A stretch of DNA of 64,000 bases from Fodinibius roseus (GTDB taxonomy: Bacteria; Bacteroidota; Rhodothermia; Balneolales; Balneolaceae). Location of the stretch: positions 62,001 through 126,000 of the forward strand of contig NZ_FQUS01000002.1 of NCBI RefSeq assembly GCF_900129315.1, in the 5' to 3' direction. The stretch's first letter is position 1, and each line of letters starts with the position of its first letter. The notes under the pieces were generated by a model. That model had not been told where the DNA came from and did not search any database. It was given only the letters and a program-made list of their open reading frames with translations. Of the stretch, positions 48,672 through 58,835 are shown piece after piece. The position numbers were made by a program, and so were the translations under genes.

Positions 48672-49097
48672 TGGCGCGACAATGCACCTGAAGTTAAGAG
48701 TATTGTGTGCTTGGTTACGTTCTATTAGTATATTCGATATTTCGTTCATGGTACTCTCTCCAGGATCTAGTTCTGTTGATAGTTCTCATTTACTTCCTCT
48801 TCCTGAACCTTACATTATATAATTTATTGGGGCATCAATGCCGATATTATGTCGAAATGCCCGGCTTTGTGTAGTCCTAACTTGGCACTTTAGCTATTTC
48901 CTATCAGGCTAAAAAAAGATAGACAGCGTTTTAAGAGATTTTAGCAATACTGTCCCGTATCCGTTCGCTTACGTTGAGATCAGATGTCTCAAGTGATATT
49001 TCACCCAAAAATCTTAAAAAAAAATTCATAGCTGTAGGGGTATCAGGATGTTCAGTTGTTTTATAGATGAAAATCGTAAGGCAAGATGCACTATCCA
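48672..49097 (+). other. 426-bp non-coding gap between sigma and anti-sigma genes, module 2
   Basis: No gene is seen. It includes an AGCTATTTCCTATCAGGCT hairpin-like segment near 48892 and A/T-rich promoter-like DNA before fecR. Its length is close to the 409-bp gap at the same place in module 1, although the sequences do not obviously align. Confidence 0.4.
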
Positions 49098-50162
49098 ATG
49101 AAAAAAGAAATACCCTGGGATAAAGTAGGTAAATATATTTCCGGCGAAGCTTCATCAAAGCAACGCAAAGAAGTTGAGGCATGGATTGAAGCTGATCCGG
49201 ACCATGCAGAACTATTCGAGGAACTAAAAGATATTTGGGAATCCAAACAAGAGGAAGAATGGGATGTTGATTTAGCATGGGAAAATATTTCTGGGAAATT
49301 AATTGGTGATAGAGAAACATCACTGCGACTGGTGAATCTATCTGGAGACCAGGTCAAGAAGACAGGCTATTCGTCAAAGACAAACCGCAATAAGATTTGG
49401 GGATACCGTGTAGCTGTTTCTCTTATTCTGATAGTTGGAGTGCTGCTCACCCTAATTTTATCACTGGAACAGCCAACATCCGAAGAACCACCTGCTATGC
49501 AGGAGTTAATCGTTGAAAGGGGACAACGAAGTCAGTTTAAATTAAGTGATGGCACACAGGTTTGGCTAAATAGTGACAGCCGTCTGGAAGTTCCCGCACG
49601 ATTTAGTGGAGATTTCAGGGAAGTACATCTTGAAGGAGAAGCCTTTTTTGATGTTGCCGAGAATCCCGATAAACCGTTTTTAATCCATGCCCGGGAATCC
49701 TTTACTAAAGTCCTGGGTACCCAGTTCAACTTACAGGCTTATCCGGGTGAACAGGTACAAATTGTTGTGAAGGAAGGTAGAGTGGCTTTTGGAGGAAGTC
49801 ACCAGATGGAAGATGAATCATCGGAATTAGTAAAAAATCAGAGGGCGGTGCTATCGGATACGAATCACCTGACAATTAATGAGGTTAATGATTTGGAGCG
49901 CTATATAGGATGGACAGAGGGGCGACTTGTGTTTAGGGATACCCCCCTGAAAGAAGTTGCAAAAAAACTGGAGCGCAGGTACGACATCGAATGTACGATT
50001 GAAGAGCTGGCCCTGGAAGATCGTACGGTTACGGCTACATTTAAAAAGGAATCGATAATCGAAGTTCTCGAGATTATTACGCTTTCGGTTGGCATAAGCT
50101 ATGAAAAAGACAAGCAATATGTCAGATTTTTGAACAAAGAATCAAAGCAGGTTTTTAATTAA
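49098..50162 (+). CDS. FecR-like anti-sigma factor (module 2)
   Basis: 354 residues from ATG 49098 (MKKEIPWDKVGKYISGEAS); an ATG 12 bp earlier is possible. The N-terminal sigma-binding domain ends near VEAWIEADPDHAELFEEL. A membrane helix (about 105-125, YRVAVSLILIVGVLLTLIL) is followed by the FecR domain (ERGQRSQFKLSDGTQVWLNS, LEGEAFFDV, KVLGTQFNLQAYPG) and the C-terminal DUF4974 domain (GRLVFRDTPLKEV). It ends 16 bp before susC of the same module. Confidence 0.93.
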   Translation: MKKEIPWDKVGKYISGEASSKQRKEVEAWIEADPDHAELFEELKDIWESKQEEEWDVDLAWENISGKLIGDRETSLRLVNLSGDQVKKTGYSSKTNRNKIWGYRVAVSLILIVGVLLTLILSLEQPTSEEPPAMQELIVERGQRSQFKLSDGTQVWLNSDSRLEVPARFSGDFREVHLEGEAFFDVAENPDKPFLIHARESFTKVLGTQFNLQAYPGEQVQIVVKEGRVAFGGSHQMEDESSELVKNQRAVLSDTNHLTINEVNDLERYIGWTEGRLVFRDTPLKEVAKKLERRYDIECTIEELALEDRTVTATFKKESIIEVLEIITLSVGISYEKDKQYVRFLNKESKQVFN

Positions 50163-50178
50163 TAAATAAGGATCGATT

Positions 50179-53100
50179 ATGATAAAAAGGTATAAAGTCA
50201 TGACTTTAACATTACGAATATTTAGTATCACTTGGGTGCTCATTTTCTGTACATTCGCGCTTGGATGGAGCCAGTCAATATCAGACATTGAGAATACTAA
50301 GCTGGCTCCTTCGGAGGGAATATCTGATATTTTAGTTAGTCGCTCCAGCCAAGAAATGTCTGTTTCTTCTATAAACCAGATTATATCTATTGACTTTCAA
50401 GATGTGCCACTACTGGAAGCAATGAAGCAGGTAACAAATGATCTCGGAATGAGACTTTCCTACAGTAAAGAAGTCCTGCCTATTGATAAAGAAGTGACGG
50501 TATATTTTGAAAATACTACAGCGAATGAAGTTATTTATACCTTGTTGGAGGGAACCGGATTGCGTTATGCCGTATCCGAAAAGGGAAGTCTAATCATATT
50601 TGAACACTCGAAAGAGCTACGCAGAGTGCAGACCTATGAACAGTCACAGCAGTCGGTTACCGGAACCCTCATAGATGGTAACTCTGGGGAAACTCTGCCA
50701 GGAGTTAATGTACTGGTAAAAGGAACAACAACCGGGACCTCCACAGATAGTGAAGGCAACTTTGAGTTGACTGTGGAGTCGCTTCAGGATACGCTGGTCG
50801 TTTCGTTTGTGGGCTATCAGACCCAGGAAGTACCCATTGATGGACGGACCCAAATTGATATCCAACTTTCCCCCGAAGCTATAATGGGTGATGAAATGGT
50901 TGTAATAGGTTATGGTAGCGTGAGAAGAAATGACCTGACCGGGGCGGTTTCTCAGGTTAGCTCTGAAGATATTGAACGCGTACCAGCTGTCAATCCACTC
51001 ATGGCCTTACAGGGACATGTACCTGGCATGAAAATAACACCAAATTCGGGGGAGCCTGGAGCCAGCGCCAGTATTCGAATACGAGGTGATCAGTCTATAA
51101 GTGGGTCAAATTCTCCAATTTTTGTGGTTGATGGCAGTATAACAACGGATATTGATAATATTAACAGTGATGATATCGAATCTGTGACAGTTCTGAAGGA
51201 TGCCTCTACTGTGGCTATATATGGATCAAGAGCAGCAAATGGAGTTATACAAATTACAACTAAGCGAGGTTCAAGTGGCCGGGACCCTGTATTCAACTTA
51301 CATACGTATTCAGGAATTCAGCAGTCGAGTAATCTCGATGTAGAGTTATTAAATGCAGATGAATGGCTTCGCCTGTATACCGAAGCCCACGAAAATGCTG
51401 AAGTCACGCCTAACTGGACGGATGACGATTTGGCCAAGTATGAGGGAATTGATACGGACTGGCTTGACGTGATCAGGCGAACAGGCTACCAATACAATAC
51501 TGACTTGTCCGTTGCCGGAGGTTCAGAAAAATCAAATTATTATATATCTACAGGCATCGCTAATAACAAAGGGATGGTAGAAGGGCTCGATTATAGCAGA
51601 TATAATCTAAGGTTAAATACCGACCATGAGATAAACAATTGGATAAGCTTCGGAAATTCGCTAAATATTTTCACCTCAAATACATCTGGGAGTGTCGGAC
51701 AATATCAAAGAGCACTTATGAAAGTACCGCTTACCAGGAATTTTGAGGATGACGGAGGTTGGGGTATAATTAGGAATACAAATTTGGAACACCAGTATTC
51801 AAATCCCCTTTGGATGGCACAAAATACGGCCTCAGAACGTAATCAGAAAGGATTAATTGGTAATCTTTACTTAACACTTACTTTCCTTGATAACTTTGAA
51901 TTTACTGCAAGAGGAAATATGGAGTGGACCAATGATTATAGAAGTAATTTTACGCCCGGAGCAAATCCTGTTTGGCAGTGGGAAGATCCAACGACAAATG
52001 CGCTTTCAAAAGATAATCGTGAAACGCTGCACTGGGTGACTGATTTTTTATTAGAGTATGACAAATCCTTTGGTGAAGATCACCAACTTTCAGGAATGTT
52101 GGGATATTCTGTTGAAGAACAAACTTATGAAAGATTGTATTCAAGCGGACAGGGAACTCCCACCAATGAAATCCGTTATTTAAATGCAGCAGATCCTACC
52201 TCAATTACGAGTAATAATAGTTTTTCAGATTGGGCTTTTAAATCTCAATTTGGTCGTATAGGATATACATATAAGGATAAATATACACTGGGTGCAACAG
52301 TAAGACGCGATGGTACATCCCGACTGGATGAAGCTAATCGTTATGGTATTTTCCCTTCTGTATCAGCTGCATGGAGAATGGGAGAAGAGCAATTTTTGGA
52401 ATCTGTAGACTGGCTTAATGAATTTAAATTACGTGTAAGCTGGGGTACTGTGGGTAATGTGTTAAGTATTGGTACATATGGGACCCAAGCCAGTCTTACT
52501 AACTGGAATTATGCCCGGAATAATGAAGCTTTTCAGGGTTATACACTTGCATCGGCCGTTAATACCGATCTGGTCTGGGAAAGTACTGAAAAAAAGAATT
52601 TCGGTTTTGACCTGGAAATATTTGATAACAGGATTTATGCCATTGCCGATTTTTATGTTGAAGATACACGCGACTTACTTTTTGCCCAACCGATACCTAA
52701 TTCAACTGGTTTAAGTGGTAACCCTTATATTAATGCCGGGCATATAAAAAACACGGGCATTGAACTTGAATTTGGTTATCGTTATCAAGCACAAAACTGG
52801 AATTATAGTCTCGGAGCCAATGTAACAACCGCTTCTAATGAAGTTATAGATCTTGAAGGACGTGATCTGAAAACCTCAGGTATTGTGGAGGGGAAATCCC
52901 TGCGTTCATTTTACGGTTATAAAACCAATGGTATAATAAGATCCGAAGAGCAACTGAATAATAATCCTCATCGTGCTGGAAAAGAGGTGGGCGATATTTG
53001 GTTCGTGGATGAAAATGGTGATGGGGTTGTTGATGCCGATGATCGTACTATTCTGGCCAGCAGATATCCGGATCTAACTTATGGTTTAACAGGGACGGTT

Positions 53101-53559
53101 GGTTATAAAAAAATCACTGTAAATGTACAACTGCAAGGTATTCAGGGAATAACCAGAAACCTGTTGGTGGGAGGGAATTTGGGGACCTTGCATTACTTTA
53201 CCCAGTTTCCTAAAAATCATGATCGGCTTATTCTCGACAGATTTCACGAAACTCGTAATCCGGATGGGGAATTTCCTAAGATTGATTTAGCTGATACAGG
53301 CGATAACATTAGCACAGCATCAGATTTCTGGTTACGGGATGCTTCGTACCTGCGCATTAGTAACTTGAATGTTAATTATGATTTTTCTACTTCCTTTACT
53401 CAGACGATAGGAATCAGAAAACTTGGTGTCTATACGAGTGTACATAACCTTTATACTTTTACCAGTTGGTATGGTCCGGAAGTTGATACAAATGCAGATG
53501 AGTTAACAGGTGTGCCTCAGCCAAGAACATGGACACTTGGACTTAAGGTAAGTTTCTAA
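50179..53559 (+). CDS. SusC-like TonB-dependent transporter with STN signalling domain (module 2)
   Basis: 1126 residues. Signal peptide (about 1-34), STN domain (about 70-130, QDVPLLEAMKQVTNDLGMRLS), CarboxypepD_reg domain (LPGVNVLVKGTTTGTSTD), plug (VIGYGSVRRNDLTGAVSQV, STVAIYGSRAANGVIQITT) and barrel to the C-terminal phenylalanine. Its CarboxypepD_reg segment is almost identical to that of module 1, while the barrels differ, as expected for paralogues importing different ligands. Its SusD is 32 bp downstream. Confidence 0.95.
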   Translation: MIKRYKVMTLTLRIFSITWVLIFCTFALGWSQSISDIENTKLAPSEGISDILVSRSSQEMSVSSINQIISIDFQDVPLLEAMKQVTNDLGMRLSYSKEVLPIDKEVTVYFENTTANEVIYTLLEGTGLRYAVSEKGSLIIFEHSKELRRVQTYEQSQQSVTGTLIDGNSGETLPGVNVLVKGTTTGTSTDSEGNFELTVESLQDTLVVSFVGYQTQEVPIDGRTQIDIQLSPEAIMGDEMVVIGYGSVRRNDLTGAVSQVSSEDIERVPAVNPLMALQGHVPGMKITPNSGEPGASASIRIRGDQSISGSNSPIFVVDGSITTDIDNINSDDIESVTVLKDASTVAIYGSRAANGVIQITTKRGSSGRDPVFNLHTYSGIQQSSNLDVELLNADEWLRLYTEAHENAEVTPNWTDDDLAKYEGIDTDWLDVIRRTGYQYNTDLSVAGGSEKSNYYISTGIANNKGMVEGLDYSRYNLRLNTDHEINNWISFGNSLNIFTSNTSGSVGQYQRALMKVPLTRNFEDDGGWGIIRNTNLEHQYSNPLWMAQNTASERNQKGLIGNLYLTLTFLDNFEFTARGNMEWTNDYRSNFTPGANPVWQWEDPTTNALSKDNRETLHWVTDFLLEYDKSFGEDHQLSGMLGYSVEEQTYERLYSSGQGTPTNEIRYLNAADPTSITSNNSFSDWAFKSQFGRIGYTYKDKYTLGATVRRDGTSRLDEANRYGIFPSVSAAWRMGEEQFLESVDWLNEFKLRVSWGTVGNVLSIGTYGTQASLTNWNYARNNEAFQGYTLASAVNTDLVWESTEKKNFGFDLEIFDNRIYAIADFYVEDTRDLLFAQPIPNSTGLSGNPYINAGHIKNTGIELEFGYRYQAQNWNYSLGANVTTASNEVIDLEGRDLKTSGIVEGKSLRSFYGYKTNGIIRSEEQLNNNPHRAGKEVGDIWFVDENGDGVVDADDRTILASRYPDLTYGLTGTVGYKKITVNVQLQGIQGITRNLLVGGNLGTLHYFTQFPKNHDRLILDRFHETRNPDGEFPKIDLADTGDNISTASDFWLRDASYLRISNLNVNYDFSTSFTQTIGIRKLGVYTSVHNLYTFTSWYGPEVDTNADELTGVPQPRTWTLGLKVSF

Positions 53560-53591
53560 TAAAAGAGCATTAAATATAAGAATATAGAAAA

Positions 53592-55256
53592 ATGGAAAAA
53601 TTGAGATGTTATTTAGTAATCGTTGTTATTGCAATGGGATTTTTATCTTTTTCTTCATGTGATCATATAACCGGGGATGAATTCTTGGACCGGCATGAAA
53701 AAGATACTCCTAGCCCCGAAGTATTCTTTGTAAATGAAGAATCAGCACAACAGGCTGTGGCAGCTGCCTATCGCCCGATTGTGCGTGGATCGTTTACGAT
53801 GTATCGGAGAGATCTTTCCAATATGCTTGATGCCATGAGCGATGATTCTGGCTGGAGACCATATATCGCCTCATATATTTCTCAGGAGCAGTGGATTATA
53901 GATGAGGATCAACTCTATATGAGTTCGTACTGGCCTAATTTTTATCGGACTATTAATGCGGCAAACTATGCGATCGAAGAAATACCCGCTTTGATAGATC
54001 ACGGAGTATCCCAGGAGAAAATTAATAATTATGTTGGGGAAGCTCATTTTATTCGAGGATTTGCTTACCTTTTTTTGGTCAACTTTTATGGTGATGTCCC
54101 TTTAATTACCGAAACACTTAGTAGTTTCGATGAATTTGAACAACCAAGGGCTTCATCTGAAGAAGTTTTTAGTCAAGTTATCGAAGACCTTAAATTTGCT
54201 AAAGAAAATCTTCCTTTTTCATGGCCATCTTCTCTGCAAGGTAGTGCTACTAAAGCCGCAGCTGCAGCATATTTGGCCAAAGCGTATCTGTACAGAGAAG
54301 ATTACAGTTCGGCTGAAACCGCTGCTCGAGATGCGATTAATATTGCGGAGGAATCAGGACATTATCTGGTTGATGATTATGAATCTATATTTGATATAAA
54401 TAATGAGGGAAATCCGGAGTTGTTGTTTTACTTCACTTTTGTTGAGGAGCCGAGCGGACAGCACACCGGTGCAACAATAAATCGGATACCTTCTAATAAT
54501 CCGCCGGAATTTGATATATTTGGTGTGTCAGGGAGAGCTTATAATTTACCCCAACGGGATCTTTATGATGCATATGAGGAGGAAGATCCCCGCCGTGATT
54601 ATACCTTATGGACTCCCGGTGACGATTTTGGAGTTTACCAAGGAGATGAGCCTTATACCTATACGCATCAAACGTATAATGAGAATGGGGAGCAAATCTC
54701 TTACGATAAAACGTATACTGCCGGAGATACTATCGAATATGATTACAGATGGTCAGAAACCGGTATGAATTATAAAAAATTAATATATAATATTGGTCAT
54801 CTGGCGGATGTTCGAAGAGCTGGAATGGATGAGCCACAAATGCGTATGGCGGATCTTTATCTTATTCTTGCCGAGGCTCTCGCCGAACAAGGTAATAACG
54901 AAGCAATGGAGTGGGTTAACGCCGTGCGTTCCCGAGCCTCAGTCAATATGCCTCCCAAGGATCCAGCCAAATATGGGGGACTTGTTGGAGCCGTAAGACA
55001 TGAAAGGCGAGTCGAACTGGCGGGTGAAGGTCAACGTCTCTGGGATCTTATAAGGTGGAATGAACTTAAAAATATATTTCACAGTGATACAGCAGTGAAA
55101 TGTCATTTCTTTTCCGACTATTTACCTGAGGATGAAAGTTGGAAATATGATGATCCTGAACTTGAGAATTATCCTTCTGAAGAGATATTGTTCCCGATTC
55201 CTTTAGATGAGATTGATCAAAATTCTGCCATTGATAGCCAAAATCCTGGTTATTAA
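53592..55256 (+). CDS. SusD/RagB-like glycan-binding lipoprotein (module 2)
   Basis: 554 residues with a lipoprotein signal (GFLSFSSC, Cys about 23). N-terminal FLDRHEKDTPSPEVFFVNEE and the helix block AHFIRGFAYLFLVNFYGDVPLI match SusD. The C-terminal part has QMRMADLYLILAEALAEQGN, VRHERRVELAGEGQRLWDLIRW and a terminal LFPIPLDEIDQNSAIDSQNPGY-type ending. It pairs with the SusC of module 2. Confidence 0.94.
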   Translation: MEKLRCYLVIVVIAMGFLSFSSCDHITGDEFLDRHEKDTPSPEVFFVNEESAQQAVAAAYRPIVRGSFTMYRRDLSNMLDAMSDDSGWRPYIASYISQEQWIIDEDQLYMSSYWPNFYRTINAANYAIEEIPALIDHGVSQEKINNYVGEAHFIRGFAYLFLVNFYGDVPLITETLSSFDEFEQPRASSEEVFSQVIEDLKFAKENLPFSWPSSLQGSATKAAAAAYLAKAYLYREDYSSAETAARDAINIAEESGHYLVDDYESIFDINNEGNPELLFYFTFVEEPSGQHTGATINRIPSNNPPEFDIFGVSGRAYNLPQRDLYDAYEEEDPRRDYTLWTPGDDFGVYQGDEPYTYTHQTYNENGEQISYDKTYTAGDTIEYDYRWSETGMNYKKLIYNIGHLADVRRAGMDEPQMRMADLYLILAEALAEQGNNEAMEWVNAVRSRASVNMPPKDPAKYGGLVGAVRHERRVELAGEGQRLWDLIRWNELKNIFHSDTAVKCHFFSDYLPEDESWKYDDPELENYPSEEILFPIPLDEIDQNSAIDSQNPGY

Positions 55257-55314
55257 GATGAAATTTAATATGGAAACCAAAAAATATTACAAACAATAAG
55301 ATGACAAGAGGTGA

Positions 55315-56670
55315 ATGATGGGATCTATGAACCGCCGAACGTTTTTAAAAAAAGGAACGGCTGCAGCAGGAGGAATGATAGCTGCTCCCGCCTTTATCAG
55401 AAATTTAGTCAGTGATAGTCCCAATGAGCGAATCAACGTAGCCGTAGTGGGGATAAGCGGGGAGCGCCCACGTGTTCGGGGTATTCCCAGGGGCAGGGGG
55501 ATGCGTCATATTCTGGGCTATGCCCAATGTCCGAATGTGCGGGTGACAGCGGTATGTGATGTAGATGAGCGATTGTTCCCTGCAGCTGTGAAGGAAACTG
55601 AAAAATTATATGGCACATCTCCTAAGACAGTGATTGATTATCGCGAATTATTAGATGACAGTGACATAGATGTGGTTTCCCTGGCTACACCCAACCACTG
55701 GCACGCGCTTCAGACGATCTGGGCCTGTCAGGCCGGAAAAGATGTGTATTGCGAGAAACCGGTAAGCCATAATATTTCCGAGGGACGAAAGATGGTGCAG
55801 GCAGCGAACAAGTATGAACGCGTGGTGCTGGCAGGCATGACACGCAGATTTGACCGGGCGGTCCATAAGGGTGTACAACTTCTTCACAAGGGAAAGTTGG
55901 GCACCCCCTATATGGCTAAATCGATAATTTATGCCTACCGCGAGAGTATAGGGAAAACTCCGGACAGCTCCATCCCGGAGGGCGTACACTGGGATAAATT
56001 TTTGGGTCCTGCCCCTTACCGGCCTTTCAATAAAAATCGGTTTCTCTATAATTGGCACTGGATGTGGGATACCGGCAATGGAGATATTGCCAATTTGGGA
56101 ATTTATGAACTTGATGTGGCCCGATGGGCCTTAGAGAAAGAGACTCATCCGGTGAGCGTGCACAGTTCGGGAGGGGTGTATGGACGAGACAGCGACCGGG
56201 AGACCCCTAATGTTCTTACTACGCATTATGAGTACGAGGACGGTATGCTACTGCAATCGGAAGTACGAAGTTTGTATACCAATTATGAAGGTGGTTCTCC
56301 GCGAACTACCATTATTTATACCGATGAAGGATGGATGGAGATTAACGGAGGGGGGTATCGGGCCTACGTCGGCCGGGAAGAGAAGCCGGCCTTCAGCTTG
56401 TCTGCCGATGATGTTCCTGAGGATGAGACTATTAATGGATGGCAAGAGTTTATCGATTGCATCAGATACAGGAATATTGATTCTTTTCGTAATAATATTA
56501 TCGAGGGGCATCGTTCGGCAGCGCTTTGCCATTTGGCCAATATTTCCCACCGCACGGGTCGAAAGCTACAGTTTGACCCGGACACCGAAAAATTTGTAAA
56601 TGATCCCGAAGCCAATGGCTATCTGTACCGGGAATATCGGGCTCCGTATCTGATGCCTGAAACAATATAA
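55315..56670 (+). CDS. Gfo/Idh/MocA family oxidoreductase, Tat-exported
   Basis: NAD(P)-dependent sugar oxidoreductase family, 451 residues. A twin-arginine signal (NRRTFLKKGTAAAGG) predicts folded export with bound cofactor. The Rossmann start VAVVGISGER is followed by an insertion rich in Arg and Gly before GYAQCPNVRVTAVCDVDE; the family EKP motif appears as YCEKPVSHNISEG. Exported members are abundant in polysaccharide loci; some act on glycosides by oxidising C3. The 58-bp spacing after SusD suggests membership of the module-2 operon. An internal ATG at 55327 (MNRRTF) is an equally good start. Confidence 0.92.
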   Translation: MMGSMNRRTFLKKGTAAAGGMIAAPAFIRNLVSDSPNERINVAVVGISGERPRVRGIPRGRGMRHILGYAQCPNVRVTAVCDVDERLFPAAVKETEKLYGTSPKTVIDYRELLDDSDIDVVSLATPNHWHALQTIWACQAGKDVYCEKPVSHNISEGRKMVQAANKYERVVLAGMTRRFDRAVHKGVQLLHKGKLGTPYMAKSIIYAYRESIGKTPDSSIPEGVHWDKFLGPAPYRPFNKNRFLYNWHWMWDTGNGDIANLGIYELDVARWALEKETHPVSVHSSGGVYGRDSDRETPNVLTTHYEYEDGMLLQSEVRSLYTNYEGGSPRTTIIYTDEGWMEINGGGYRAYVGREEKPAFSLSADDVPEDETINGWQEFIDCIRYRNIDSFRNNIIEGHRSAALCHLANISHRTGRKLQFDPDTEKFVNDPEANGYLYREYRAPYLMPETI

Positions 56671-56692
56671 TCAACTGCGAACCGCACCAGTT

Positions 56693-57346
56693 ATGATATT
56701 GAGCACATACAACGGCGTACATGTCTTGTCCATATTTCTGTTGGGTATCCTCACGATGCTACCCCTCACGGTAGTGCACGGGCAAACCCAGTCGGAGGTG
56801 TTTTTCCGAGAGGATTGGACAGAGACTCCCCCGGCAACGCCGATTAACCAGAACCATGTAGCCAATGAAGATCTGGTGTTACGCTTGTATGGTCCCGGAG
56901 CGGATCAGATCAAGAAAAGTCATCACGAAGTTCCGGCCGATGATCCCTTCTATATGTGGTCGGGCCAGTGCGAGGGAAACTGGGCTGTGACCCTTCAGAA
57001 AAAAGATGCTAACGTCGACCTCAGTGAACGCGCCTATGTTACCTGGAGAGCTAAGCAGAGCGGTATGCGCTGCCTGTATCTTATCGTAAAACTTGCAGGC
57101 GGACAATGGTTGGTGAGCGATCAGTGCGACGGATGGTCCACGGACTGGCGGGTCAAGCAAATAAATATTGATGATATCACGTGGCGATCGCTGGATATTG
57201 AAAAAGTAATAGAAGGAAGGGTGGTCGAAGAGCCGGATCTTTCCGATGTAATGGAGATCGGGGTTACGGATCTGATGAGAGGGGGAGGGTCGGCGGCCTC
57301 TTCGCGATTGGACTGGATAGAAGTGCATGGGAAGAGCGTTGATTGA
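56693..57346 (+). CDS. Secreted protein of unknown function in the module-2 operon
   Basis: 217 residues. A signal peptide or anchor (about 10-30, LSIFLLGILTMLPLTVVHGQ) predicts export. The mature part is beta-rich with aromatic residues (VFFREDWTETPPATP, PFYMWSGQCEGNWAVTL, YVTWRAKQSGMRCLYLIVKL, RLDWIEVHG), reminiscent of carbohydrate-binding or concanavalin-like sandwiches, and contains three cysteines after the signal. I do not recognise a family. It follows the oxidoreductase by 22 bp and is probably co-expressed. Confidence 0.75.
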   Translation: MILSTYNGVHVLSIFLLGILTMLPLTVVHGQTQSEVFFREDWTETPPATPINQNHVANEDLVLRLYGPGADQIKKSHHEVPADDPFYMWSGQCEGNWAVTLQKKDANVDLSERAYVTWRAKQSGMRCLYLIVKLAGGQWLVSDQCDGWSTDWRVKQINIDDITWRSLDIEKVIEGRVVEEPDLSDVMEIGVTDLMRGGGSAASSRLDWIEVHGKSVD

Positions 57347-57506
57347 TTGGAAATCTGACAGGTATTTAGTGGGAAGTACGTTGATATTATCCCTGACAAC
57401 AATGATACTCCATAAGACCTATAATGTATTTGAATGGTCGGATAAGTAGCTGCCTGTTATTTTCAGGTCTTGATGCGTGCACATCCTTATCTGAAACCTA
57501 AATAGG

Positions 57507-58793
57507 TTACTGGATGTATCTATCACAATAGTCAAGCCATATTTCCCAATCTTTATCAATAACAGAATGGTTTCCCGGCCGGACAAAATAACCAAGTGGA
57601 GAGTCAACCAATGTATTCACTTCAGGATATATATCTGTTTTAATTCCCTCTGCACCAAATAACTCATATACCGGAGTAGCAGCTACAAGCATATCAAACT
57701 GGCCATGGGGATCAGCATGAATATCTTCCGTAGCATTGGTAAGCAAAAGGTTTCGTGGAGCTACTAGTGAAAAGAGATGGTGTTGGTCGAAGGGCAAGCG
57801 CTCTACTTTATTATTAAATTTTTTAAAATTGTCATTAAACCAGTGAGGGAAGTTTCTGTTTATTGCTTTAACACTTTCCCCTATATAGGAACGACTGGGT
57901 GCAGTCCCACCTGTTCCTGCCTGATGTGGTATTACTATATCAATGCGCTCATCTAAAGCCCCTGCAAGTAATGCTGCTTTACCCCGTCGGGAATGCCCCA
58001 TAACAATGATCCCACTGTTATCTACCTCTTTATCTTCCACCAGATAATCCACACCTCGCTCAAGGCCCCATGCCCAGGCAGCTAAAACGGCCCATTCATC
58101 AGGTTCAGGATGTGTTTGCCCTTTCTTAAAATACCCTTTATGAACTCCTTCCATCCATCCTCCATCATAATCAGGGCTAATTTCTCCGGCATACATCGTT
58201 GCCACTCCATATCCGCGATTTACAATTTTTTCGAATGGCCAGTTATCGCTACGCGTACCTCTCTGCTTGTCATGGGCCTGATTATCATCTGTATTTTCAT
58301 AGTAACTGTTTTTAATCCATGCCTTGGTAAGTGGTATAGCCGGATCATCCATCAGAGAATGATTGCCTGCAGCGTTTAAGCCAAAAAATACCGGGACAGG
58401 TCCCTCACGGTTGTTTGGAATAATCAATAAAAGTGAAACGGGTGGAGTCCCATCAGGACCAAAACGCAATGTTATAAGCTTACGTGTAGCTTTACCATCC
58501 AGGGCCTCTCTGTCAATATTATCGACGGTATAACGGAAGTTTTCAGGTGATGGGGGGGCTTGCCCATACATATAATATTCAAAAAGAGAGATAATCTCCG
58601 GGCGGCGTTCCTCGCGCCACTGTTCAATAGTGTTAACAGGCGTGCCATCAAACATTTCTAATGGATCAGGAAACTGCTGTAAAGCAGGAAGTTCTGTGAC
58701 AGCCGGCCAGGATTTTTGCTGTGCATTCGTTATGTGAAGCGAAACGAATGTTATAATTAAAGTCAGTATACAATACTTCAGGAGTTTTAGCAT
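57507..58793 (-). CDS. Carbohydrate esterase family 15-like (glucuronoyl methylesterase)
   Basis: Exported alpha/beta-hydrolase of 428 residues from ATG 58793, with signal peptide (LLKYCILTLIITFVSLHITNAQ). The CE15 nucleophile motif is GHSRRGKAALLAGALDERI, and the catalytic His is probably in the C-terminal RPGNHSVIDKDWEIWLDY. The preceding VPVFFGLNAAGNHSL and GYGVATMYAGEISPDY blocks fit. CE15 enzymes hydrolyse esters of (4-O-methyl)glucuronic acid in plant or algal glycans, so the locus may target uronate-containing polymers. Convergent with module 2. Confidence 0.9.
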   Translation of the reverse strand: MLKLLKYCILTLIITFVSLHITNAQQKSWPAVTELPALQQFPDPLEMFDGTPVNTIEQWREERRPEIISLFEYYMYGQAPPSPENFRYTVDNIDREALDGKATRKLITLRFGPDGTPPVSLLLIIPNNREGPVPVFFGLNAAGNHSLMDDPAIPLTKAWIKNSYYENTDDNQAHDKQRGTRSDNWPFEKIVNRGYGVATMYAGEISPDYDGGWMEGVHKGYFKKGQTHPEPDEWAVLAAWAWGLERGVDYLVEDKEVDNSGIIVMGHSRRGKAALLAGALDERIDIVIPHQAGTGGTAPSRSYIGESVKAINRNFPHWFNDNFKKFNNKVERLPFDQHHLFSLVAPRNLLLTNATEDIHADPHGQFDMLVAATPVYELFGAEGIKTDIYPEVNTLVDSPLGYFVRPGNHSVIDKDWEIWLDYCDRYIQ

Positions 58794-58835
58794 AATATTA
58801 TGTGAAGTTGCAATTATCAATAAATGGGATTCTGA

